Origin: Archangium lansingense
GTDB taxonomy: Bacteria; Myxococcota; Myxococcia; Myxococcales; Myxococcaceae
DNA: 64,000 nucleotides
NCBI RefSeq assembly: GCF_026626635.1
Contig: NZ_JAPNKA010000001.1
Span: forward strand, 6,882,001-6,946,000
Reading direction: 5' to 3'
Under the pieces are notes generated by a model, which did no database searches, was not told the DNA's origin, and saw only the letters and a list, made by a program, of their open reading frames with translations. Below are positions 52,008 to 61,135 of this stretch, piece by piece. The translations under genes were made by a program, and so were the position numbers. How positions within the stretch are numbered: the stretch's first letter is position 1; every line of letters begins with the position of its first letter.

Positions 52008-53203
52008 AGGGCGGGCACCGGCCAGCCAGCGGGATAGTTGAGGTACGCCGTCCCGGCCGAGGCCTTGAGCCAGAGCGGCTCGAACTCGGAGCGCAGGTAG
52101 GTGCGCTGGACCGCGGCATCAGTGGAGGCCGCGGGATCATTGAGGATCGGGTTGCCGGACGCGTCGAAGCCCACCAGCACCATCAGGTGGCCAGCGCTCG
52201 AGCTGATGGGCGCTCCGGTGAGCTCCCCGTTGCCCCAGGAGATGCTGAGGATGGCGGGCACGCCCGCGGAGATCCACGGCTCGAGCTGCGCCAAGCTGGT
52301 GAAGCGCGTCACGTGGGACTGGAGCCCCTTCGTCGCGGAGTAGGCGGTGTTGAAGGGCCAGTTGCCATGGCCCCGGAAGATCCAGTCATAGACGCCGCTG
52401 ACGGCCGCCCGCACATGCGGCTCGCAGGCACCCGTGTCGCCCGCCCAGTAGCGCAGCACCATGGACGTGGACGTGGGGCTGCACCAGACCTGGCCACCAT
52501 CCGGGTACACCATCTGCGAGCACTCCGGCACCGGGAGCACCTGGTTCCAGTGAGCCGGGTTGCCTACGGAAGCAACGGGGTTCTTGTCCGGCGAGGTGGA
52601 AATGGCGACAGAGCTGGCACGCATGCGCGGCAGGGCCACGCCATCCGCGCTGAAGAGCCGCACCTTCACCTGGAAGGCCGTCGCCGCCGCCTTCTTGTTG
52701 GTGACGACCAGGGTGTCGATGCCCACGTAGCCGTAGGTGTCCGACTGCGAGCCCGCCGAGTGACGGCGCACCGTCGAGTAGTCAGCGGACCACACGCCCA
52801 GGTTGTACCACTTGGTCCACACACCGCTGACCTGGGCGCGGATCTGCGTCTCCACCCAGGTGCCGGTGGGCGTCTCCGCCTCCCAGGAAGCGACGGCCTC
52901 GCGGAAACCAAAGCCGGCATTCATGACGGGGCTGGTGGCCTCGCCGACGCGGAAGCTGCCACCGTTGTAGAAGTTGCCACCGCTGTAGGCGCCGGGCGCG
53001 TAGGGATCCGTGCCCGTCGCGGCCGTCTGAGGATCCACCTGCAGCGAGCCATCCGCCGCCAGGGTCACACCGCTGCGCTGCCACGAGGAGAAACCACCCT
53101 GGCTCGCCGCCCAGCGCGAGAAGCCACTCTGGCCCGCCAGCGCCGGGGACACCCACGTGAGCGTGACGAGTACCGCGAGCACGGCCGTCCTGAAGTTCCG
53201 CAT
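52004..53203 (-). CDS. Secreted C39-like cysteine peptidase
   Basis: The 399-residue protein has a signal peptide cleaved after ALA at about residue 23. The first half (25-215) is a beta-rich carbohydrate- or cell-wall-binding-like region. The second half is papain-fold C39-like: Cys241 in VWCSPTSTSMVL, His339 in AGHLMVLVGF and Asp356 in LNDPAAS. Such enzymes are secreted peptidases, though the natural substrate is unknown. Its 3' end overlaps the M50 gene by four bases on the opposite strand. It starts 94 bases from the kinase gene stop. Confidence 0.85.
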   Translation of the reverse strand: MRNFRTAVLAVLVTLTWVSPALAGQSGFSRWAASQGGFSSWQRSGVTLAADGSLQVDPQTAATGTDPYAPGAYSGGNFYNGGSFRVGEATSPVMNAGFGFREAVASWEAETPTGTWVETQIRAQVSGVWTKWYNLGVWSADYSTVRRHSAGSQSDTYGYVGIDTLVVTNKKAAATAFQVKVRLFSADGVALPRMRASSVAISTSPDKNPVASVGNPAHWNQVLPVPECSQMVYPDGGQVWCSPTSTSMVLRYWAGDTGACEPHVRAAVSGVYDWIFRGHGNWPFNTAYSATKGLQSHVTRFTSLAQLEPWISAGVPAILSISWGNGELTGAPISSSAGHLMVLVGFDASGNPILNDPAASTDAAVQRTYLRSEFEPLWLKASAGTAYLNYPAGWPVPAL

Positions 53204-53297
53204 GAACCGCCTCCTGAAATCGGGGGGTTCATTTTTTACGCGTTTTCCAAGAAGTTACCAACGTGGTTCGCGGACAACCGTCCACCGCCCACCGGGC

Positions 53298-56200
53298 TCA
53301 AGGGGCGAGCTGTTCCCGCAGCGCCCTCGCCGCCTGGAAGTCCGGCGAGTCGTGGCGGTCCGCCTCGAGCCGCTCGCAGATCTTCTCCAGGAGGCGCCAG
53401 GCCGCTTGCGGCCGGCCCACGTCCCGTAGCAGCCGTCCCAGGCTCAACGCCGCACGCAGTTCGAAGAGCCCCGAGCCCTGTCTACGGGCCAGCCAGATGG
53501 CGCGCTGCAGGCTGTAGCGTGCGTCGTCCTCGCGACCCCAGGCGCGGAGCAGCTCGCCATACAGCCGGTGCAGCTCGACACCATAGGAGAGCTCTCCCGT
53601 CGTCTCCTCCCAGGCCAGCGCTTCCAGAATGGCGGACATGCCCTTGCGCACCTGTCCCCGCTTCAGCTCCACCTCCGCGAGCAGGATGAAGTTGTAGGGC
53701 ATCCCGGCCCGCAGCCCCATCGACCGCCAGCCGTCGATCGCCTTTCGCAGGAGCACGAGGCCTTCCTGCTCCTGGCCCAGCATGCACAAGGCCCAGCCCC
53801 GGGTGACCGCCGACAAGGAGAAGAAGATCCAGAAGTCGTACCTACGGGAAAGCTCCTGGGCCCGGGTCGCCAGCTCGAGTGCATCCTGGACTTCCCCACG
53901 GATCTGGCAGGTCACGCCCGAGTAGGTCAACGCATAGGCCAGGGTGTGCGGATGGCCGATACGTTCGGCGTGCTCCCGGGCTTCCCGGCTGTAGCGCCGC
54001 GCCTCTTCCAGCTCACCCAGCGCCGAGAAAATGATGGACGCAACACTCCGCGCGCCTACCGTCGGGCTGAGCCCATAGCGCGCGGCGATCGGCAGCTCCT
54101 GCTCGACCTCCGAGTCCACGCAGGCCACCGACCGCTCGATGTGCTTGCGGGCCAACCGCATCCGTCCCCATATGAGGAAGTCGGTAGCCATCATCCGGTG
54201 GCCCAGGGCGAGCAACGCCGGGCGGTGCTGGCTGCGGCCGAGCCCCACGAGGTGCCTGGCCAGCTTGTGCCGCAAGTGGAAGTCCGCCCGCGCATAGCTG
54301 ATGAAGGGCTCCCAGTAGGCCAGCTCGCTGACCTGCACCGACTCGCCCTGCTCCCGGATGAGCTGCCGCACGCGATCGTCCGCCTGCTGCACCTCTGGAG
54401 CCCGGAGCCCCCGCGTCTGCATCAACGGGAGCCCCAGCCCCATCAAGAGCTGCAGCTCCTGCTGGTTGCGCTGCCCGGACTCCGGCTGGCCGCGCAGCAC
54501 CTTCAACGCCAGGGAGAGATAGCGCACCGACTCCGGGTAGTCGGCCTTCATGCTGGCGCTCTGCCCGGCCCGGGCCCAATAGGGAATGGCGTGCTCGGGC
54601 GCCCCGGCCTCCGCGTGATGATGCGCGAGCACCTCGGGCCGCGTCTCCGCCACCTCGGGGAAATGCCCCTCCAGAACCTGGGCGATGTGCTGGTGGTACC
54701 GCCGCCGCTCGCGCCGGGACAGGGACTGCAAGGCAGCCTCCTGGATCAACACGTGCCGGAACAGGAACACGGGCCCACCCGCCCCCTGCCATTCCTGCAA
54801 CAGGCCCGCGTTCTCCAGTCTCGCGATCACCCACCTCAGCTCTGCCTCTCCGCGCCCCGTCAGCTTCACGAGCAACGCCAGGGAGAGATCCCACCCCACC
54901 ACCGCGCACAGCTGCGCCAGGGCTTTCTGGCGCGAGGGCAGCAGATCCAACCTCGCCAGCAGCAGCTCATGCAGGGTCTCCGGAATGGAGGACGGAAGCT
55001 CTCCAGGCTGGGCGGAGCGGGAATCCGCCTGCTCCAGCACCATGCGCGTCATCTCCTCGATGAAGAGCGGAACGCCATCCGTCTTGCGCACCAGCTCCTG
55101 AAGCAGCTCCGAGGGCAACTCCCTGCCGAGGGCAACCTCCTTCACCAGGGCCGCGGAGGACTCGGCCGGCAACCGCTCCAGGGCGAGCGGGTGGAACCAG
55201 GGCCTGGCCGGCCAGGGAGGCTGGAAGTCCGGGCGCGCGCTGAGGGCCACGAGGATGCGCTCCTTGTCGACAGCTCCGAGCAGCGAGCCCAGCAGTTCCA
55301 GCCGGAGGGAGTCCGCCCATTGCAGGTCCTCGACGGTGAAGAGCAGCGGCCGCTCCCGAGCCATGCGCCGCAGCATCTCCACCAGCGCTTCGATGACGCG
55401 CTCCCTGCGCCACTCGGGCGTGAGCACATGCACGGGAGAGTCCGCCGGAACGGGAAGCGAGATGAACAGGCCGATGAGGTGCGCCTGCTCCTCGCTCAGG
55501 CCGAGCGCGCCCAGCCGCTCCACCAACTCCCGCAGGTGCTGAGGCGGCGTGCCCTCCGGGGAGAACTGGAACAACTGCTGCAGGACGGCGCTCGGCGGTT
55601 GCAGCGAGCCGGCACTGAAGCGAGGCCAGCACTGGAGCGGTATCGGCACGGTGGCTTCGGCAGCCACCCGCTCGCGCAACGCCTGGAGGAGAAGGGACTT
55701 GCCAATGCCTGCCTCACCACTGACGAGCACGAAGCTCCCATGCCCGCTCCGAGCCTCCTCCCACAGCTCCACCAACCGCTGCCGCTCACGCTCCCGGCCC
55801 ACCAGCGGCAGGGAGCCCTTGGCGGCCAGCGAACGATCGAACCGGGAGGCCACCTCCCGCTCTCTCCTCACACGATGGACCTCCAGGCTCATGGACCCGG
55901 ACAGCCCCTCGAAGGTGCGAGCTCCCAACGGCTCGGTCTCAAAGACGCCCCGCACCAGCCGCCGCGTCGTGTCGCCCATGGCCACACCACCGGGCCCGAC
56001 CTGTCGCGCCAGCCAGGCGGCCACCCCGGGCGCCTCGCCCTGAATGGAGTGCTCCTCCAGAACCACCCGATCCGTGCGGACCCCCAACCTCACGGCGAGC
56101 ACCCTCTCGGGCAGGTGCGGCAACTTCTCGCGCAGGACTTCTGGGAGCAACCGCGCCAGGCTCAGCGCCGTCCGCACCGCACGCTCCGAGTCATCCTCCC

Positions 56201-57410
56201 TCGCCCGGAGGCAACCGAAGCACGCCAGGACCTCTCCCCCCATGCTCAGCAGAAGCGAGCCGCCATGCCTGGGAAGCAACTCCTTGCAGGCCTGATGGAA
56301 GGCCGTCTGGAGCTCACCAAGCTCCTCGGGGTCGAGCTGCTCCAGGGAGCCATTCCGGCGCGTGAGCTGGCAGCACACCAGCGTCACCTGCCGCCGCTGG
56401 GGTCCCCGCGAGGTCTCTTGCCGGAAGCCGAGCCGCACCTGCACCTCGTGCAGCTCCTCCCTCATCTCCCGCGCGGTAGGGAATCGCTGCTCAGGTTCCT
56501 TGGCGAGCGCCATCGACAACAAGGCGTCCACCTCTCGCCGCAGCTCCGGGCGCATGGCGCGTACCGAGGGAATGGGCTCCGCGGACGTTATCCGCGCCTG
56601 CAACTCCTCGAGGGGAAAGACGGGATACGGCAACCTGCCGGTGAGCATCTCGTACAGCACCATGCCCGCCGCCCAGAGATCCGTGCGCGCATCCTGCGCC
56701 TCGCCCCGCCATTGCTCCGGAGCCATGTAGCCCGGTGTCCCGGCGGTGGGCAGGTACCGCGCATGAGGTGTAGCCGCCGCGGTGAACCACGCCAGTCCGA
56801 AGTCCAGCAACTTCACCGTTCCCTGCCGGGTGACGAAGACATTGCTGGGCTTGAGATCTCGATGGATGACCTGATGCTCATGTGCGTGTGCCAGGCCCGC
56901 GAGGATGGCATCCAGGATCTCCAGCGCCCGCTTCGGCTCCAGCGGCCCTTCCCGCTTCAACACCGCGGCCAGCGACTCGCCCTCCAGACACTCCATCACC
57001 AGGAAGGGCAGCCGGGTGGCGCCGGGCCTGTCGATCCACTCACTCACATCGAAGATGCGGACAATGTGCTCATGCGACAGCTGGGCAATCGCTCTCGCCT
57101 CTCGCAGGGCCTCGTCGGTGAGTCCCCAGCGAGGAACCAGGAACTTGAGTGCCACCTCGCGCTGCAGCTCCTCATCCCGAGCGCGGAATACCCACCCCAT
57201 GCCGCCGTGCCCCAGCTCCGTCCGCACCTTGAAGCGCCGCCCCTCCCTGCCCCCCAACCATTCCCCGGGTATGGGCAAGCGGGGGGGCGAGTCCGCCAGG
57301 ATCACTTCCTGGAGCAGCTCCCGCTCGAAGCTCGATAACTCGGACTCCTCCGTCCCCTGGCTCGGGGCCGGGCAGGACGGCGGGCCCTCCCAGCCTGGAT
57401 CCCTGGACAT
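53298..57410 (-). CDS. Ser/Thr kinase, dead cyclase-like, AAA-type ATPase and TPR giant regulator
   Basis: The ATG at 57410 with GGGAG 7 bases upstream gives 1,370 residues. Domain order: kinase with LGHGGMGWVFRA, Lys89, HRDLKPSN (catalytic Asp185) and DFG (Asp203); a class III cyclase-like segment at about 355-545 where both metal-binding Asp are lost (QVTLVCCQLTRRN and MGGEVLACFG); an ATPase with Walker A GEAGIGKS near 575; and about 500 residues of TPR helices to the C-terminus. It is a cytosolic signal integrator. The neighbouring oxylipin-like operon and the second paralogue at 61136 suggest shared control. It is monocistronic. Confidence 0.92.
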   Translation of the reverse strand: MSRDPGWEGPPSCPAPSQGTEESELSSFERELLQEVILADSPPRLPIPGEWLGGREGRRFKVRTELGHGGMGWVFRARDEELQREVALKFLVPRWGLTDEALREARAIAQLSHEHIVRIFDVSEWIDRPGATRLPFLVMECLEGESLAAVLKREGPLEPKRALEILDAILAGLAHAHEHQVIHRDLKPSNVFVTRQGTVKLLDFGLAWFTAAATPHARYLPTAGTPGYMAPEQWRGEAQDARTDLWAAGMVLYEMLTGRLPYPVFPLEELQARITSAEPIPSVRAMRPELRREVDALLSMALAKEPEQRFPTAREMREELHEVQVRLGFRQETSRGPQRRQVTLVCCQLTRRNGSLEQLDPEELGELQTAFHQACKELLPRHGGSLLLSMGGEVLACFGCLRAREDDSERAVRTALSLARLLPEVLREKLPHLPERVLAVRLGVRTDRVVLEEHSIQGEAPGVAAWLARQVGPGGVAMGDTTRRLVRGVFETEPLGARTFEGLSGSMSLEVHRVRREREVASRFDRSLAAKGSLPLVGRERERQRLVELWEEARSGHGSFVLVSGEAGIGKSLLLQALRERVAAEATVPIPLQCWPRFSAGSLQPPSAVLQQLFQFSPEGTPPQHLRELVERLGALGLSEEQAHLIGLFISLPVPADSPVHVLTPEWRRERVIEALVEMLRRMARERPLLFTVEDLQWADSLRLELLGSLLGAVDKERILVALSARPDFQPPWPARPWFHPLALERLPAESSAALVKEVALGRELPSELLQELVRKTDGVPLFIEEMTRMVLEQADSRSAQPGELPSSIPETLHELLLARLDLLPSRQKALAQLCAVVGWDLSLALLVKLTGRGEAELRWVIARLENAGLLQEWQGAGGPVFLFRHVLIQEAALQSLSRRERRRYHQHIAQVLEGHFPEVAETRPEVLAHHHAEAGAPEHAIPYWARAGQSASMKADYPESVRYLSLALKVLRGQPESGQRNQQELQLLMGLGLPLMQTRGLRAPEVQQADDRVRQLIREQGESVQVSELAYWEPFISYARADFHLRHKLARHLVGLGRSQHRPALLALGHRMMATDFLIWGRMRLARKHIERSVACVDSEVEQELPIAARYGLSPTVGARSVASIIFSALGELEEARRYSREAREHAERIGHPHTLAYALTYSGVTCQIRGEVQDALELATRAQELSRRYDFWIFFSLSAVTRGWALCMLGQEQEGLVLLRKAIDGWRSMGLRAGMPYNFILLAEVELKRGQVRKGMSAILEALAWEETTGELSYGVELHRLYGELLRAWGREDDARYSLQRAIWLARRQGSGLFELRAALSLGRLLRDVGRPQAAWRLLEKICERLEADRHDSPDFQAARALREQLAP

Positions 57411-57498
57411 GATGATGCTCCCAGCCTGGCTCCCAAGCACCCGCGCACCTCGAGCCAGCCCTCCATGAAGCTAGGGATCCGCCAGGGCACGAGCCACC

Positions 57499-57527
57499 GG
57501 GCCCGCCGGGTGCATCGCGGCGGGCCC
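57499..57527 (-). terminator. Hairpin downstream of the haem dioxygenase gene
   Basis: GGGCCCGCC / GGCGGGCCC form a perfect 9-base-pair stem about 30 bases after the dioxygenase stop. There is no T run, so termination is likely but unproven. Confidence 0.5.
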
Positions 57528-57558
57528 GTCCCTTCCAGGCAGTCCGGGCCTCCCCTCT

Positions 57559-59385
57559 TCACCTACCCGCTGCGCCCACGCGCACCCAGGGCGCGAACGC
57601 GTTATCCACATTGGCGAGCACGGGCGCCAACTCCGGGTAGTGCCTCGCCAGGACAGTGCCCATGGTGTTCTGATCGACCCAATCGAGCCCCGCTCGGGTG
57701 TAGTTCTGCTCGTTGTACTCCGTGGTGAAGAACCGGTCGCTCTTCAGCCGGCGCGACGCCATGAGGATGAAGATGCGGAAGGCCGTGTCGCTGAAGCCGA
57801 AGCCCGGCGGAGGCGCCTCGGCGTACAGCCCCACCATCAGATCCACACGGTTGATGTCTCCGTAGACTCCGTGGAGCTCCCGCTGCCAGGTCTTGTTCGT
57901 CGTGAGCTGATCGAAGGACTTCAGGCGGGGCATGCGCAGGGCCGCCCGGAAGTCGTTGTACCGGGGCACGCCCCGCTCTCGATCTCTCAGGATGTCGATC
58001 GTGGCCAGATCGATGCGCGGCGGCAACACCGACTGGGCCCCCACGGGCTCGTGGTCCCGCAGGAAGTCGGGGTAGTTGTGCAGGGTGATGGCCCCCGGAT
58101 GGGTCATGCCGAACGAGTAGAACAGGTCCTCCATCGAGGACTCGCGCTGGACCTTCCGGGCTCCGCTCCCCGCCAGCTCGCGTATCGGCTTCAGCCGCAG
58201 GAACCGGGGATCCGCCAACGAGCGCAGCGGGACCTGATCGGGAATCAGCGGGTGCATGCGGTAGACGGCCGCGAACTCCTCTGTCATCGCATAATCCACT
58301 CCGTAATGGTCCGTCGGTGAGCGGGGAATCCCGTTCAGCACCTCCTTGTCCCGGGTCAGCTTCAACAGCCGAGACACCTTCTGGTTGGCAATGCCCGTCC
58401 AGTTCACATTCATCGCGATCTTCAGGACCGGGTGGCCGAGGATCGCGGTAGTCCACTCGACCGTGTGGATCTTCGCCATGAGCGCGCAGTTGACGTGCTG
58501 CGCGTGGCGATAAAGCTCCTCGTCGGTCAGATCGGGATGGGCCTGCTTCAGACGATCACAGATGGCGTTGTGCTCCAGCGTGAACAGGTTGTGGAGCAGG
58601 CTCAGGCCCAGCCACCAGTTCTGGGTCATCCCGGTACGCTCGATACCATTGCCATCCACGGGCAGGAGCCGGTCCGCCCCGATGACGAGCTTGCCGTCCA
58701 CGCGGGAGCGGAGGCTGTCGCTGACCAACGGGTCGTCTCCGTAGAGCTGCGAGGCGTCCCACCAGTGGGTCCGCTTATTGACGTAGGACGGTGGATCCTT
58801 GCCCGCGATTCCTGGCGAGATGGGCAGCGTGCGCGGCACGCGCATCGGCTGCTGGTGCCAGGTGTCGTGCTTCTCGATGGGAATAGAGTGATCGTTCTTC
58901 GAGTCCGCATCCAGCGCGTGCTCGAACCAGTCATGGACTTGGAACTGGATCCAAGCCGCGGCGAGCAGGTTGAGCGTCACGGCGGGCTTGAAGGTGTCCC
59001 GGGCCAGCAGAATCCGGCTGACCTCACGGGGGTTGGGCGTCATCAGGGCCGACCCCGACTCTGGGATGACCTTGTCGAGCTGGACATTGCGCCCAAAGCG
59101 CCGATCCTTCGCGCCCATGAGTGGGTCCTTGAGATCGGTCCTCGTGCCATCCGGTCTCCGTCCCAGGACAGACACACTTCCATCACTGGGAGCCGCCATG
59201 GGCTCCGGCGGCGCCAGCATCGAGGTGCTGTACAGGTTCTTCGCGCGCAGACGGCGGCGAAGGGCCACGAGGGTCAAGATGGCGAGGGTCTTCCGCTGCT
59301 TGTACCAGGGGTAGCGCCTCGAAATGCGCTCTAGCGCGTAGCTCGTGAAACGATCCAGGACAGGGGTATTCGTACGGGTTTGCAT
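57559..59385 (-). CDS. Cyclooxygenase/alpha-dioxygenase-like haem peroxidase
   Basis: The 608-residue enzyme belongs to the animal-type haem peroxidase/fatty-acid dioxygenase family. It has the distal His151 in WIQFQVHDWFEH, HWWDASQLYG, LHNLFTLEHNAICDRL, and the proximal His378 with Tyr375 three residues before it in FAAVYRMHPLIPD. Tyr-x-x-His is the arrangement of the catalytic tyrosyl radical in cyclooxygenases and alpha-dioxygenases, so it should oxygenate fatty acids rather than only reduce peroxide. No signal peptide is evident. It begins 24 bases after the lipoxygenase-like stop and is therefore in one operon with it. Confidence 0.85.
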   Translation of the reverse strand: MQTRTNTPVLDRFTSYALERISRRYPWYKQRKTLAILTLVALRRRLRAKNLYSTSMLAPPEPMAAPSDGSVSVLGRRPDGTRTDLKDPLMGAKDRRFGRNVQLDKVIPESGSALMTPNPREVSRILLARDTFKPAVTLNLLAAAWIQFQVHDWFEHALDADSKNDHSIPIEKHDTWHQQPMRVPRTLPISPGIAGKDPPSYVNKRTHWWDASQLYGDDPLVSDSLRSRVDGKLVIGADRLLPVDGNGIERTGMTQNWWLGLSLLHNLFTLEHNAICDRLKQAHPDLTDEELYRHAQHVNCALMAKIHTVEWTTAILGHPVLKIAMNVNWTGIANQKVSRLLKLTRDKEVLNGIPRSPTDHYGVDYAMTEEFAAVYRMHPLIPDQVPLRSLADPRFLRLKPIRELAGSGARKVQRESSMEDLFYSFGMTHPGAITLHNYPDFLRDHEPVGAQSVLPPRIDLATIDILRDRERGVPRYNDFRAALRMPRLKSFDQLTTNKTWQRELHGVYGDINRVDLMVGLYAEAPPPGFGFSDTAFRIFILMASRRLKSDRFFTTEYNEQNYTRAGLDWVDQNTMGTVLARHYPELAPVLANVDNAFAPWVRVGAAGR

Positions 59386-59409
59386 GACGGAGTCCTCGAG
59401 GTGATGGGT

Positions 59410-60984
59410 TCAGGCGTTGATGTTGGCTTCGAGAATGTTCGGCGTGACCTGCCAGAGGGCCGGAGACCCCGCGGCCATCCGGGACTGAAGGGCCTGGAGC
59501 TCATCCTGGAAGGTCCGCATGGCGGAGGCTCCCTCGTTGTCCAGGGCCAGGTACGAGAAGTCTTCCAGCAGCGACGTGCGCTTCACGTTCAGGATGAAGT
59601 TGGCGTTGACGAGGCGCTGGTAGATATCCAGGGGCAAGCGCTGTCCATTGCGGTAGACGCGCACCGGCTGGACATGGGGCCAGAGCTGGTAGTGCCACAG
59701 CCCGGTGCCGATGGCCTCGTGCTCCACGGACTCCAGGTAGATGATCGCGGCGACCAGCCGGCTCACACCTGCGAGGGTGGGATTGCCGCCGATCCACTTC
59801 GTCGTCCCGTTGGGCAGGAGGCGCTCCAGCTCGAGCAGCCAGAGACCAAGGTGCTCATCCCGGCGGATGCCCTCGTCCGTGTAGTACAGGCGCAGGTAGC
59901 GCTCAGCATGAGCGTGCATCACCTGGAAGAGCTCCTGGCGGTTATCCAGGACCGGTGTCGCGAAGCCATACTTCGGGATGCCGCGCTGCCGTGCGTCCTC
60001 CTCGGGATCAAACCGGGAGATGTCGAACTGGTCGTGCGTGTCATCCAGCAGCCTGCACATGTCCTGGTACTCGAAGCTGAAGATGTCCCCGAAGTCCCCT
60101 CCCGGGGTGAGCTGGCTCTTGATGGCGAGCAGGTTGCTGTCCTGCGTCCCATACACGTGGGGCCACAGCAGCCGACGCACGGGATGCTCTGCGGGAAGGT
60201 TGTTGCGTGTCGCGATCGCGGCCGCGGAGGCCCCGATGAGGTGGACCCAGTTCAGGTGCCGCACCACCGACATGTGCGTCGTGGCCGCGCACAGCGCGAT
60301 CTTTCGTGACAGCTCCCACTTCGGGTCATCCGGCTTCGAGATTCCCAGCTCGGAGTCGATCTGGACCACGCGGAGCCGCTGCTCCCTGTCCATCTGGAAC
60401 AGGACATGGACGCCCAGGGAGTGGAGCCCGTCGCGGTGCGCATAGCGCTCGAACTGCCGGAAATTCCACTCGTAGCTGTCGTGGGTGACCTTCTGCAGGT
60501 AGCAGGCATAAGGGCTCGCTACAGCCAGGCGCGCGAGATCGACGTCGCCGGTGTATTCCGCGGGCAGCTCGGGAGCCGAGAACAGCTTCCGGTGGCGCCT
60601 GGTGCAAGCCGCGTCGAGCGCCTTCCAGTGATCCGCGTCGATGGGGGGCAAGCCCTTCTTCATCGGAGAGAGGAAGCGCTGCAGCACCCTGTGCTGAAAC
60701 CAGTAGAGCCCTTGCCTCAGCCATGAGCGGAATGCAGGCCAGGAGCGCCACGAGACCTCGTCTCTGGGAATATGGCTGGCGACCCGGACCTTCCTGACGG
60801 GGATCTCCTTCAGCCGGCGCTCGAGGCTGACCACCTCAATCCTCTTCCCGCTCTCTTGCGGGGCGGGAATCCTCACCAGCTTATTGAGACGGTATTTGAT
60901 CGTCGTCCATCCATTCCAGATGATCCGCTTGAAATGCCAGACACTTCTAGAGATGACCTGTCTACGCTTGCTGATGCGCTGCAT
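59410..60984 (-). CDS. Lipoxygenase-fold protein with altered iron-ligand set
   Basis: ATG 60984 with AAGGAG 8 bases upstream gives 524 residues. A lipoxygenase-like helical core shows His237, His243 and His248 in THMSVVRHLNWVHLI (canonical is H-x4-H-x4-H), and the IATRNNLPAEHPVRRLLWPH pattern typical of lipoxygenases. The later ligand site reads VEHEAIG, with His422 present but Gly426 where Asn is usual, and the C-terminus ends PNILEANINA rather than in a terminal Ile. Iron binding or activity may therefore be altered. It is first of the operon with the haem dioxygenase. Substrates are probably polyunsaturated or other fatty acids. Confidence 0.75.
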   Translation of the reverse strand: MQRISKRRQVISRSVWHFKRIIWNGWTTIKYRLNKLVRIPAPQESGKRIEVVSLERRLKEIPVRKVRVASHIPRDEVSWRSWPAFRSWLRQGLYWFQHRVLQRFLSPMKKGLPPIDADHWKALDAACTRRHRKLFSAPELPAEYTGDVDLARLAVASPYACYLQKVTHDSYEWNFRQFERYAHRDGLHSLGVHVLFQMDREQRLRVVQIDSELGISKPDDPKWELSRKIALCAATTHMSVVRHLNWVHLIGASAAAIATRNNLPAEHPVRRLLWPHVYGTQDSNLLAIKSQLTPGGDFGDIFSFEYQDMCRLLDDTHDQFDISRFDPEEDARQRGIPKYGFATPVLDNRQELFQVMHAHAERYLRLYYTDEGIRRDEHLGLWLLELERLLPNGTTKWIGGNPTLAGVSRLVAAIIYLESVEHEAIGTGLWHYQLWPHVQPVRVYRNGQRLPLDIYQRLVNANFILNVKRTSLLEDFSYLALDNEGASAMRTFQDELQALQSRMAAGSPALWQVTPNILEANINA

Positions 60985-60998
60985 ACACGAGTCTCCTT

Positions 60999-61018
60999 CT
61001 CTCGGCGCTCGCCGAAAG
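60999..61018 (-). promoter_or_regulatory. Leader hairpin abutting the ribosome site of the lipoxygenase-like gene
   Basis: On the minus strand CTTTCGGCG and CGCCGAGAG pair over 9 positions (one G-U, minimal loop) and end directly next to the AAGGAG at 60993-60998. Such a hairpin could influence translation initiation. Confidence 0.4.
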
Positions 61019-61044
61019 CCCATACACGATGTAAGGGATTGAGC

Positions 61045-61071
61045 GGGTGAGCCTTGATGTAGGACTCACCC
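61045..61071. other. Inverted repeat in the leader of the lipoxygenase-like operon
   Basis: GGGTGAG and CTCACCC form a perfect 7-base-pair inverted repeat around a 13-base spacer, 60-87 bases upstream of the lipoxygenase-like start. It could be a protein-binding operator or an RNA hairpin. Confidence 0.4.
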
Positions 61072-61135
61072 ATTGAGGAGGAGTGGATCGGTCCTGAATG
61101 TGACGAAAACGTGGCGGGACACCTGGCGCGGGCGA

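Noticed and set aside
53568..57338. A 1,256-codon open frame antisense to the kinase-ATPase-TPR gene
   Set aside because: Codon composition is that of an antisense shadow (rich in His, Arg, Gln and Leu), with no domains.
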